Assembly (NCBI RefSeq): GCF_024323335.1
Contig: NC_066582.1
Location: 88,966,944-89,030,943, forward strand
Reading direction: 5' to 3'
Length of the DNA stretch: 64,000 nt
From: Lathyrus oleraceus
Lineage: Eukaryota > Streptophyta > Magnoliopsida > Fabales > Fabaceae
Shown: piece after piece, positions 33,806-44,336 of the stretch
How the letters are laid out: each line of letters begins with the position of its first letter
How positions within the stretch are numbered: position 1 is the first letter of the stretch
Notes under the pieces: model-generated
Database searches by the model: none
What the model was told of the DNA's origin: nothing
The model's input: only the letters and a program-made list of their open reading frames with translations
Program-made: the position numbers and the translations under genes

Positions 33806-33813
33806 TATTTATA
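33806..33813 (-). promoter_or_regulatory. TATA box of the right E4 LTR
   Basis: Minus-strand TATAAATA, the box that would drive the genomic transcript because this is the 5' LTR. Confidence 0.5.
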
Positions 33814-33920
33814 ACCTAATCACCCAACTGGATTTGGGCCTTCAGAAATCGCAGCAAACTTCTCCTTTGCTGTTACAACATCAGCAAAAACTTTCTGCTA
33901 CAAACAAGGTCTTCAATCTT

Positions 33921-34010
33921 TTAGTTCCTAAAATATCTCCATATTTAGTTCCTAAAATATCTCCATATTTAGTTCCTAAAATATCTCCATATTTAGTTCC
34001 TAAAATATCT
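33921..34010. repeat. 24-bp minisatellite, four units (right E4 LTR)
   Basis: Same unit as in the left LTR, with four copies. Confidence 0.93.
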
Positions 34011-34829
34011 CAAGACCTCCACAAATAATGCCACATAGGATTCAAACTAATTTCCACATATTAGTGTGCTAACAAATAGGCTGTTTGTTAGGTTCCTTAA
34101 TTGTAGCTTGGTTGTTGGTTTCCTGGATTTTAGCCTGAGAAAAATGCTGAAATAGAAAAACTAAACAACCTACAATATAGCATATGCTGTCAGGAATGAA
34201 TGTCACGACATTCAGCTTGACATCAAGGATCATATGCTAAGTCTGTTTTTCCAGAAAACAGACTGTACAATTTTGCTGACCTGTATATGACCAAAATGAC
34301 CATACTACAGTAACAGCTTACATTAATAAATGTCAAAGTATCCAATTTGACATTTACACATTTGGCCTTAAGTCAGTTCTGTTATCCTCTTGAAGAACAG
34401 ACTAAGAAACATACTTAAGTATAGCAGAACACCACTCTGTCTATTGTTCAGTATATGTTGTCAATGATGAATGTCATAACATCCAGTTTGACATTCAGTC
34501 AGTAGGCCTTATGCCAGGTCTGGTATTTCCTTGATAACTAGACTGGAAATAAATACTAAGTTCTAACAGAACACCAACTGTTCTATTCCTTAGTATCTGC
34601 TGACAGGGATGAATGTCACAACATCCAGTTTGACATTCAATAAATCCTGTATTAGCTAATCCTGCAGTAACTACTCAAGTGTGTCATGACATCAGTCAAG
34701 ACATCAGAGCACAGTTAGACATTCTAACCTACAGTGTAGTCACACATACACACCATGTCATGACATCAGTCAAGACATTAGAATCCAGCTAGTGTTTTAC
34801 CATATAATGCAGCCAATTAAACACGTACA

Positions 34830-34834
34830 GGTTC
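34830..34834. repeat. Target site duplication of E4, right copy (GGTTC)
   Basis: Exact match of 27545-27549. Confidence 0.92.
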
Positions 34835-34997
34835 CAATTCTGCTATGACTCGCTCGTCTTCAAGATCCTCCAAATGATCAGCTTTCTAAAAAAGGTGATT
34901 GGACTGTTTCCTATCCTTCGAAAGTTTCCAGTTATCGACACGAGATGAGATTCATAACTACTCAGAACGCAGTCATTTGCTTGATCCCTAAATTTTG

Positions 34998-35180
34998 CCT
35001 GGATCGCCCTTTCGGGTTTTTAATCCACCGGGATACCCATTTTTGCCTAAGTTGCCTTTTCAGGTTTTCAACTTACCGGGTGTACAATCTTTTCATTTTT
35101 AATCCCGAACTTTTTTCATTTTCTTGGTTCGTCGGGATGCCCATTTTTTGCCTGGACTATTCTTTTTATTGTCCAACGGG
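34998..35180 (-). ncRNA. Array of four stem-loops after the E3 pol stop (proposed RNA element)
   Basis: On the minus strand the hairpins are 35150-35180 (TGGAC/GTCCA), 35104-35136 (GAAC/GTTC), 35045-35080 (TAAGTTG/CAACTTA around CCT-GAAA-AGG) and 34998-35030 (TGGATT paired with GATCCA, including one G-U, around CCC-GAAA-GGG). They match the E2 hairpins one for one. In the third hairpin E2 has TGAGTC/GGCTCA and E3 has TAAGTT/AACTTA, so paired positions changed together. RNA function is inferred. Confidence 0.58.
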
Positions 35181-35186
35181 TCTATT

Positions 35187-36415
35187 TTATGCGAAGTATT
35201 TTTTAACTGCGTTTGAGTTCACAGGGGAAGTGAAGTCTTCACCATCCATAGTTGCAAGCATTAAGGCTCCACCATCAAAAATCTTGGTGACAATATATGG
35301 TCCATCATAGTTAGGAGTCCACTTGCCCCTGTGATCTGTCTGAGGAGGAAGGATCCTTTTCAACACCAAATCTCCGACTTGGAAGCATCGAATATGCATT
35401 TTCTGATCAAAGGCTCTCTTCATCCGACTTTTTTACAACTGCCCATGACAAATGGCTGCCATTCGCTTCTCTTCGATAAGACTTAACTCATTGAACCTTG
35501 TCTAAATCCATTCAGCTTCGTCTAACTCGACATCCAGCAGGACTCTTAGAGAAGGAATCTCCACTTCAACAGGTAGGACTACTTCCATACCATACACAAG
35601 GGAGTAAGGGGTTGCCCCGGTCGATGTACGTACTGAAGTACGGTACCCATGCAAGGCGAAGGGTAGCATCTCATGCCAATCTCTATACGTAACGACCATC
35701 TTCTGCACAATCTTCTTTATGTTCTTATTGGCTGCCTCAACAACACCGTTCATCATAGGACGATAAGGGGAAGAGTTGTGATGTTGAATGTTGAAGTTCT
35801 TGCACAAATCCTTCATCATTTTGTTATTGAGATTAGAACCATTATCAGTAATGATTCTTTCGGGAATCCCATAACGACAAATGATTTCTTTCTTAATGAA
35901 TCGGGCAACCACATGTCTGGTGACCTTCGCAAATGACGTTGCTTCGACCCACTTGGTGAAATAGTCGATGGCAACAAGGATGAAGCGATGCCCATTGGAA
36001 GCAGTCAGCTCAATCTTTCCAATCATATCAATGCCCCACATAGCAAACGGCCACGTCGAAGACATCACGTTCAGAGGATTTGGCGGCACATGCACCTTAT
36101 CAACATAAATCTGGCATTTATGACACTTCCGAGCATATTTGGAACAATAAGATTCCATGGTTATCCAGTAATAACCCGCTCTCAACAATTTCTTAGCCAT
36201 TGCATCTCCGCCGGCATGAGTACCGAAGGAGCCTTCATGAACTTATTGCATTAACATGTCCGCTTCGTGTCTATCCACGCATCTGAGCAAAACCATGTCG
36301 AAGTTCCTCTTATACAGCACATCGTCTTTGTTCAAGAAGAAACTGCCTGCCAATCTTCTCAAAGTCTTTCTATCATTGTTGGATGCCCCTGCAGGGTACT
36401 CTTGATTCTTCAGAA
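35187..36415 (-). pseudogene. Integrase (E3), with three stops
   Basis: The minus strand encodes the H-H-C-C zinc finger (36230 to 36080), the core with D in GIDMIG near 36035, D in ITDNGS near 35860, E in VEAANKN near 35750, and the C-terminal domain ending at 35187. It is interrupted by TAA near 36245, TAG near 35501 and TAA near 35445. Otherwise the sequence is full length, making this the most complete integrase on the minus strand. The product would join cDNA ends to chromosomal DNA in the nucleus. Confidence 0.88.
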
Positions 36416-36434
36416 AGCACTTGATGTCGTGATA

Positions 36435-37075
36435 CTAGGGCTTGTCATCAACTACCAGTTCAGCAGCAAACACATACGCGGCCCTATCAAGGCGCATAAC
36501 ATCGATCCTGGGAACATGGTTCCACCAAATCACCTTGATCATGGAGGATAGAGTAGCAAGAGCATCTGCCATCTGGTTCTCATCACGAGGTATATGATAC
36601 AGCTTTACTGTTGTGAAGAAAGTCAAAGTCTTCTCGTGTAATCTCTATAGGGGACCAGATTAGGCTGGAGAGTATTCCAATCACCATTCACTTGATTGAT
36701 CACTAGAGCTGAATCTCCGAAGATGTCCAGAGTCTTGATTCTCAAATCAATGGCTTGCTCAATACCCAAGATACATGCTTCGTACTCAGCTTCATTATTG
36801 GTGCACTCAAAAGTCAGACGAGCGGTGAAAGGCATGTGGGCACCTTTCAGAGTGGTAATGACAGCACCAATTCCACTTCCTTTGGCATTGACAGCCCCAT
36901 CAAACATTAAAGTCCACTTTTCATCAGGATCAGGTCCCTCCTCAACAACTGGCTCTTCACAGTCTTTCATCTTGAGGAACATGATGTCTTCATCCGGAAA
37001 ATCAAACTTCATCGGCTCATAATCATCAATCGGATGCTTAGCAAGATAGTCTGACAGAATACTCCCTTTGATGGC
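36435..37075 (-). pseudogene. Second RNase H (archaeal-type, aRNH) of E3
   Basis: The minus-strand frame 37012-36623 carries MFDGAVN (first D, near 36900), NNEAEYEA (E, near 36790-36800) and GDSALVINQ (D, near 36700), the acidic residues of an RNase H. It follows RT and its own RH, so this is the additional aRNH known in the Tat lineage. A frameshift near 36624 moves the last part into frame 36626-36435. Its job would be removal of the RNA strand during cDNA synthesis. Confidence 0.82.
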
Positions 37076-37078
37076 TTT

Positions 37079-38660
37079 CTAGGATGTATACTGGATGTCG
37101 TACTCTGTCAGTACCATTTCCCAACGAGCAACCCTTTCGGTGAGAGCTGGCTTCTCAAATATATACTTGACTGGATCCATTTTGGAGATCAGTAAGGTTG
37201 TGTGAGTCAGCATATATTGTCTCAATCGCTTAGCAGCCCATGCAAGTGCACAACATGTCTTTTCAAGCATTGAGTATCTCGACTCGCAATCTGTGAATTT
37301 TTTACTCAGGTAGTAGATGGCATGTTCTTTCCTACCTGTCTCGTCGTGTTGACCGAGAACACAACCCACGGAATTATCAAGTACTGTCAAATACATAATC
37401 AGCAGTCTCCCTGGGATTGGAGGCATAAGAATTGGAGGATTCTGCAAATATTCTTTTATTTTTTTGAAAGCCCTTTGGCAATCATCATTCCACCTGATAG
37501 CCTGATATTTTCTCAACAATTTGAATATCGGCTCACACGTGGCTGTTAGGTGAGAGATGAACCTTGCAATGTAGTTCAACCTCCCTAAGAAACCACGGAC
37601 TTGTTTTTCTGTTCTTGGCTCAAGCATTTCTTGTATTGCTTTTACTTTGGAAGGATCCACCTCAATCCTTTTTTCACTAACAATAAAACCCAACAATTTT
37701 CCAGATCTCACCCCGAAAGTACACTTGTTCGGATTAAGCCTCAGCTTGAATTTCCTCAAACGCTCAAACAATTTCTGCAAATTCACCAAATGTTCTTCTT
37801 CCGTCTGAGATTTGGCAATCATATCATCAACATAAACCTCAATTTCATGATGAATCATATCATGGAAAAGAGTTACCATAGCTCGTTGATAGGTTGCCCC
37901 AACATTTTTCAGACCAAACGGCATCACCTTGTAGCAGAAGGTGCCCCATGGGGTTATGAAAGTTGTCTTCTCCATGTCTTCTGGTGCCACCTTAATTTGA
38001 TTATAGCCAGAAAAGTCATCCATAAAGGAGAATACCGAGAACTGAGCCATGTTATCCACCAAAACGTCGATGTGAGGTAATAGGAAACCATCTTTAGGAC
38101 TAGCTCTGTTCAGATCCCGGTAGTTAACACACATCCATACCTTTCCATCCTTCTTTGGTACTGGAACGATATTTGTGACCCATGGAGGATAATTGGTAAC
38201 CACTAGAAACCCTGCATCCAACTGTTTTTGCATTTCTTCCTTTATCTTGACAGCCATCTCTGGTCTTGTTCTTCTGAGCTTCTGCTTGACCGGAGGACAA
38301 TCCTCTTTGAGAGGCAAACGGTGTACCACAATGTCTGTGTTAAGCCCTGGCATGTCCTGATAAGACCAAGCGAAGATGTCAACATACTCTTGCAGCAATT
38401 CAATCAGCCCCTTATTCATATTATCTTCCAAAACGGCCCCTATCTTGATTTCTCTCTTGACGTCCTCGGTGCCGAGATTAATCACTTCAATAGACTCTTG
38501 ATGCGGTTGAATAACCCTTTCCTCCTGTTTTAACAACCTGACAAGTTCTTCAGGGAGTTCACAGTCTTCATCACCCTTTTCTTCAGCTTGAAAGATTGGA
38601 TTTTCAAAGTCGAAGCGAGCCTTAGCAGAACTGTTATCAATAGGATCCGGTGACGTGCAT
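37079..38660 (-). pseudogene. Reverse transcriptase and first RNase H (E3), second exon
   Basis: A single open frame of about 527 codons runs from the 3' splice site at 38660 to a TAG at 37079-37081. Visible RT blocks are the PVPKKDG segment near 38150, FMDDFSGYNQI near 38000-38030 and the catalytic YVDD at about 37823-37834. The weaker first RNase H lies in the last 120 codons. The TAG stands where the frame otherwise continues openly toward aRNH, so only one change separates RT from the rest. RT converts the RNA genome to DNA within the particle. Confidence 0.9.
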
Positions 38661-38915
38661 CTGCATGAGTGATGGTATGTGCTTATGAGTTTGAACAAGG
38701 AGTGAAAACTAAACAAAACATTGCCAAATATATTTTTTTTTATTTTTGAAAATTGCAAAAATAGAAAGACAGTGAACAAAATATTTGAATGCAAAAAGAC
38801 GTCCTTTATTTACGATAAAAATACAGGTATTCACATAGATGAGCCCTACAATGAGTCATTACGCTCTGGGCGGAACGTAAGACTTGGATATGCACAAATA
38901 AACAAAGAAAATTAC
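38661..38915 (-). other. Putative Ogre intron between PR and RT (E3), 255 bp
   Basis: The 5' splice site GAAGA|GTAATT overlaps the stop codon of the PR exon (TAA at 38914-38912, minus strand), and the 3' site is ACTCATGCAG|A at 38661. Splicing joins phase 2 to phase 2 and opens the frame into RT. An intron at this place is a known Ogre feature; E5 has the equivalent one. Unspliced RNA would stop after PR, giving more Gag-PR than RT. Confidence 0.8.
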
Positions 38916-40786
38916 TCTTCAAGAAGAGTGACTTGGATAATCTCTTCAGAAGACCAATTGCGGAGGACTTCACCCGGGACCCTTGGACGCACCCAGTTGT
39001 CAATGTCGCAATCACTATCCCCATCTTCTTCGTTGATTGCAGAGATCTGGCCATACTGAATGATGCCAGCACTGGAGAAAGTAATCGGCCCCTGACGAGT
39101 CTGAGGCGTTGAAGTTGTAGAAGTCAATATTGGCTGATACCCAATCCCAAACTTGTCTTCCTTTACAGGTAAATCCAACAGACGTCCCCAACCGGGAGCA
39201 ACACCTGAATTTACCAAGGCCTGTACCTGCTTGAAGGACGAAATGGAGGCACCTGCTTTAACCTCTTCCACTGGAGCTGCAACCTTGATTTGAACTGCCT
39301 CAAAGGCCTGACACAGGGTCTCATGAATCTCACCTTCTACCTCTACATACTTGAATGTAGACAGGTGACTGACCAGAATATCCTCCTCACCACAGACAGT
39401 GATAATTCTTCCGTTGACCGGGAACTTGATCTTCTAATGTAAGGTCGAGGAGACTGCCCCAGCATTGTGGATCCAAGGACGACCCAGCAAGCAGCTATAC
39501 GAAGGACTGATATCCATCACATAGAAGATGGTGTTGAAGGTTTGTGATCCAATCTGAATTGGCAATTCTACCTCTCCGAATACCGACCTCTTAGAACCAT
39601 TGAAGGCTTTCACAACAAGATCGGAGGGCTTCAAGATCAAACCTTCTACATCTAACCTTGACAGGGCTCTCTTAGGTAGCACATTGAGAGAGGAACCTGT
39701 ATCCACCAGAATATGGGATAGCACAGGGTCTTTGCACTCCATCGAAATATGCAAAGCCTTGTTATGATTGCGTCCAGCTGGCGTCAAGTCAGAATCAGTA
39801 AAACCCAACCCGTTGCTTGCATGAACATTTGCAACGATCCCTTCCAGTTGGTTCACTGAGATCTTCTGAGGCACATACGCAGCATTAAGGACCTTCAGAA
39901 GTGCCTCCCTGTGTGCCTCTGAACTCAGCAGGAGTGAGCGAATATATATCTTGGACGGCGTCTGAATCAACTGATTGACTACCTTGTACTCGCTTTTCTT
40001 TATGATTCTCAAGAGCTCGTCCACATCTTTCACGAAAGCAGGCTCAGAGCCAGCCTATTGTGCAGAGGTACCCTCATTCACAACTTGCTTGCCTTTGGCC
40101 TTCGCCGCGGCGTCAACACTATCAGATTGGGTAATTCGTGGTGAGAACAGTCTATCACTTCTGGTGAATCGCCCGATTCCACCAACATTGTCCACTGCGG
40201 GATCTTTTATTTCAACTTCAGGTTCAGATTTCTGATCCTGCACCTCTTCTATTTTCAGTGGCTGCTCCACTCTATGATCATGCGTGTACACACTCCCCCC
40301 GTAATGCCAAGGAATGGCTCTTTCGCTGGTGAAAGGTAAAGGACCAGGGGTCGTGATGGTCATAGTGGATTGATGCGGTCGCACTAGTGGTACCGGTCGT
40401 GCTACTGGCACACTGATCTGAGCGGTCGGATAGAAAATTGTGATAGTGGCAACGTCACAGTCATACTCAGAAATCTCATTCATTGAAGTACAAACATCCG
40501 AAACATCGGAATCAAGTTCAACAAATACATCAGAATCAAACACAATGTTTAGAATATCAGCAACAACATCTGGAAAATTAATCACATCATTAGGAATTAT
40601 GAAATCAATAGGAACAACATTCGTAAATTCTTCAACATCAACGACATCTTCAGAAAAGAGAGGATCAGCATCTGCATTCTCAAACACCTCTTCAACAGCC
40701 CCTTCAACAGACTTTTGGGCAGATAGGTCTTCAGCTCGGGGGATACCATCGTCAAGCAAGGCCTGGATACCCTGCTGCAGCCTCAC
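38916..40786 (-). pseudogene. Gag-PR linker and aspartic protease (E3), first exon end
   Basis: The frame 40786-40055 is an acidic, low-complexity linker. After a TAG at about 40055 it continues at 40033-39434 with the retropepsin, whose catalytic DTG is at about 39695-39703 and whose LLGRPW motif is near 39470-39490. A further TAG at 39434-39436 precedes the C-terminal tail, ending at 38912. The start of the linker is separated from gag by a TAG near 40799. Two or three nonsense codons are the only large defects. Confidence 0.82.
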
Positions 40787-40798
40787 ACAACCCCCGCT

Positions 40799-42369
40799 CT
40801 ATGCAACACAACCCAAACAACCGCTTCCGCAACCGGGGAAAACATCTGCCTTTAGCAAGTATTCTTTAATTTCCAACAGCGGAGTCTTCAGTTTCAACAC
40901 CTCCTTGACTGATTTGACTTCTCCTTCAACCATGTTAACATTTGCTCCACCATGCTGCAACATAGGATTGTTGACAACATTAGGAGCCGGCGCAAAGTTA
41001 ATGGCCTTTGAGTCAATAAGATCCTGAACTACGTGCTTAAAAGCTTTGCAGTTTTCAATAGTGTGTCCAGGTGCCCCAGAGTGGAATTCACACCTAGCAT
41101 TGGCGTCATAACCCACTGGAAGCCTGCCAATAGGAGGAGCCAAAGTGCATAACTGCACAAGTTGCAACTGTTGAAGGTTGGGAAGCAACTGGGCGTACGG
41201 CATCGGAAGAGTGTCGAAACGCCTATCCATCATCCTCTGTCTCTGTTGGTAGGCAGGTCTGTTACCCTGTTGTTGTTGGTACTGATTTTGTTGACGCTGG
41301 GGTTGTTGTTGTCGCACTGGTGCTGCAGCCAGAATGGTCACAGCTGCAACATAGGGTTGCTGATGGTAATTCTGAAAATTGTTCCTTCGGTTACCCCTGC
41401 TCTGATAAGAAGACACGGAATTTGCATCCCCTTCTCTCCTCTTTTGTCCTCCTACGAACGGCTTCTTCGACCCCGAGGATGATCCAACCCCATTTTGGAT
41501 CTTACACGTCTTTAAGTAGTTCTCCACCCTCTCACCAGTAGAGACCACATCAGCAAAATTTGAGGCTTGCAACCCATTAGACGCTCCAAATAAGACCCGG
41601 GCAGTGTGTTCATAAACATGTTGGCCATCTCTTTTTCCAACATCGGAGGCTGAACACGGGAAGCCATCTCTCTCCAGTGTTAAGCGTACTCTTTGAAGCA
41701 CTCATTGCTCTTGAGAGACAGATTCTGGAGTTGAGTCCTGTCAGGTGCCATATCCGCATTATACTGATACTGCTTCACAAAAGCCTCATCCAAGTCTCTC
41801 CAGTAGCGAATATGGGCTCTGTCTAGCCTCATATACCACTCCAAGGATGCCCCAGCTAGGCTGTCATGGAAGAAGTACATGAGCAGTTTCTCATCATCAG
41901 AATATGAAATCATCTTGTGGAAGTCTGTAACATTGTACTTATCAAAAACTGGGACTCTGAACTTTGGTGGAACTCTCACACCTGGGACCAGCCCCAAGTC
42001 AGCAACATCCACACCAAGAGCATTCTGCCTTTCCACAGCTTTCAACCTCTCCTCTAATCTCCGAAACATAGGGTCCACACCATAGCCTATGCCAAAGTCT
42101 TCCTGAAGCAGAGTGAACTGATCCTCCTGATCATCATGGATGGGTTGTTGATCAGGGTTGACACGCGGGATAGGGATAAGCCCCGGTCCATTGGGTCCAT
42201 TAGTTTCTCCAGCTGGAGGATCAATCACAATCTCTGGTTGAGTAGTAGGGGGATTCCTCTGTATCAACAGTCTAAGCTCCTGCTGTCCCTGAGCCACTCC
42301 TTGGACCACGTCCATGAACTGATTCATGCGAATCCTCATCTCAGCGAGCTCTGCCTGTAGGCCTTCCAT
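40799..42369 (-). pseudogene. Gag (E3), one stop and one frameshift
   Basis: The minus-strand start at 42369 opens a coiled-coil-like N-terminus (MEGLQAELAEMR), followed by a P/Q-rich stretch and the capsid-like retrotransposon gag domain (42000-41700). TAA at 41680-41682 and a frameshift near 41570-41600 lead to frame 41701-40799. That frame holds a Q-rich region and a zinc-knuckle-like CxxHSGAPGHxxxxC motif near 41080-41040. Gag would form the particle and bind the RNA. Confidence 0.85.
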
Positions 42370-42812
42370 TGCTCTGCGTTGATTCCTTCGGGTACCGTAT
42401 CGGTGAATGCCTGAGTCAGCTATCCTAGTAGTGGAATACCAAACAAAATGAGAACATTGCGGCGGTACCTGTTATGCAAGACATGCTAATGGATATGCAA
42501 ATGCAATGACATGTTTATCAATTCCAAAGGGTATTCTACCCCTTGATTCCAGTCTCACATCAGATAATCAGTGTAAGAAGATCGAGTTGTGGATAAGCTT
42601 CTGAGACCAAGATGCAATAAAGAGAAACCGTCATACAAATGAGTTCAAGGAGAAGGGCCTTAGCCAATAGTACATCACAAGAGGATCTCCACAACAAGCC
42701 TGTGGATCATTACTACAAAGGAACACAACAAGTAAAAAGAGGAACAAAAAATCAGGAAACAACCTCCTATATACAACCCATAAGGACTGCTCCTAACTTC
42801 AGCCAGCAGTGC
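42370..42812 (-). other. Upstream of gag in E3, no gene seen
   Basis: About 440 bp of non-coding sequence, presumably the spacer between ORF1 and gag, cut by E5 at 42813. Confidence 0.6.
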
Positions 42813-44328
42813 TGTAAGACCCCAATTTTGTCCCTAAGATCCCTCATGGCATCATAACATTGCATTTGCAAAGCCTCAAGGATCATGAGCATCTTGGCTC
42901 CTTACCTTTGGGTGGGACCTCTTGTGAATTGGTTTGAGATCACCAAGCATGCTTGAATTGTATATCATTGCTTTTCTCATTTTATTTACTAACTAAAAGC
43001 ACAAAAATATGTCACTAACATTTCTTGTTTGTAGCTTGAGCAGTCACAAGATCCAAAGCTTCTAGGAGATCCTTTGTGCAGTGATATGGTCAAAAGGAGA
43101 TGAAAGCAAGCATGACAATGGTTCCCAAAGCTCTCATCCATCAAATATGCCTCCCAAGTATCTCAATTCATCATTTTGATCAAAGCAAGTCAAGGGGTTT
43201 GAGGTTTGTTTCCCAAGGAAACCCTAATTCATCTAATCATCAATTGTGCCTTGCTCTTGAAGCAACCTCAACCCATGGTCAAATACAATCAAGCGAAGTT
43301 CTTTAGTTCATCATTTCATGCATATTTGAACTTATTTGAGTTCCCTCAATCATCAATTCATCAAGGTATGAGTTGTGGGCTTGAGAAGTTGATCAGTTAA
43401 TTCATCTGACTATCTTGAAATGCACTGAGACCTAACTTTTTATGTGTTGGTCAAATGGAGATAATCCCAAGAGAAAAACTGTTCTCAAGGACAATATGAA
43501 CAACTTTCATGTTCAACAAAATTTGATTTGAAGCTTGGAAGATCATCTTCCATTCCAAGACATTATAGGTCATTTTGACTGAAACCCTAATTGTGGGTCA
43601 ACTTCCCAAGAACATAAATCATTCATTTTTCATGATTTTGGGATGATACTTAATGCATTGGAAAGACTATTGTGCCTACTTCAAATGTTATGTTGAGTAA
43701 AATTGCAAAATCTCAAAAGAAATACATGTGATAATGCAAAACATTATAGGCCACTTTGGACCAAATGCATTGAAATGTGAAAAAGTCCAACTTCAAGTGC
43801 CCATAAATTCTTCACTAAAAATCCAAATGATGCAAAATTTAAGTCCAAATTGATCGACTTGAAAAGATATGCAATTTTCATGTTGAAGATTTTATCATTT
43901 GGAGCTTGCATCATTGAAACAGAAGGGCTTGAACATTGGCCAAATTTGGAAACTTCACATATGCATGTTTTGCACCCTACACTCCAAGCTCAAATTTCAC
44001 TAATTTCCAAGGCCCAATTGGAATTTTGATCAACATAGCATTTGTTCCTTATGCAACAAACTTTCTAACCATTACTCATAAGGTAGCATTTGGAGTTTGG
44101 AAGCACCATTTTTGAAGACATGAAGAATTAAGGGCATTTTGTGAAAGCTATCTCAATTGCCATGCATGAGCTGATTACACTTAATGTACACGTCCATTTG
44201 CATTTCACATGAACTCAGCAAGTTATTTCAGTCTTCATTGGGCCTTCCACATGCTCACACAAGCCCATGCATTGCAAAATCCATTGGCCATGCACACGAG
44301 TTAGCTCATCCATTCAGCTCTTTCCATC

Positions 44329-44336
44329 TATAAATA
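44329..44336 (+). promoter_or_regulatory. TATA box of the E5 5' LTR
   Basis: TATAAATA within CTCTTTCCATCTATAAATAC, about 1.5 kb into the LTR, so U3 would be 1.5 kb and R/U5 about 3.4 kb. The same box is at 59844-59851 in the 3' LTR. Confidence 0.65.

Larger units (their letters stand above)
27550..34829 (-). mobile_element. E4: Ty1/copia-type non-autonomous LTR element inserted in E3
   Basis: The 7,280-bp element has two LTRs of 1,833 and 1,785 bp, a PBS beginning TGGTATCAGAGC (initiator tRNA-Met type, usual in Ty1/copia), a polypurine tract and a 5-bp target duplication. Between them 3.66 kb lacks any long open frame or domain that I recognise. It is thus like a large non-autonomous derivative that depends on another copia element. 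The LTRs differ by only about 20 substitutions by eye plus one repeat-number change, so the insertion is young. Confidence 0.88.
33045..34829 (-). repeat. 5' LTR of E4 (right copy, 1,785 bp)
   Basis: The LTR has TG...CA ends, abuts the PBS at 33042 and the target duplication at 34830. It is nearly identical to the left LTR. Confidence 0.93.
20299..42812 (-). mobile_element. E3: Tat/Ogre-type Ty3 retrotransposon, best-preserved coding set, right end missing
   Basis: On the minus strand, reading from 42812 downward: gag, PR, an intron, RT with RH, a second RNase H (aRNH), integrase, hairpin array, repeat-rich 3' UTR, polypurine tract and a 4.8-kb 3' LTR ending TGTCGC... at 20299 on the plus strand. 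RT-RH-aRNH-IN is the domain order known for the Tat lineage. E4 is inserted in the 3' UTR and E5 is inserted upstream of gag. ORF1, PBS and the 5' LTR should lie to the right of the window. Confidence 0.9.

Noticed and set aside
35498..36551. Plus-strand frames over the E3 integrase region, and similar ones at 37322-38533 and 40440-42360
   Set aside because: They mirror real minus-strand domains and carry no motif of their own.
44329..44336. Promoter of a host gene
   Set aside because: The TATA box is repeated at the same LTR position at 59844, so it belongs to the LTR.
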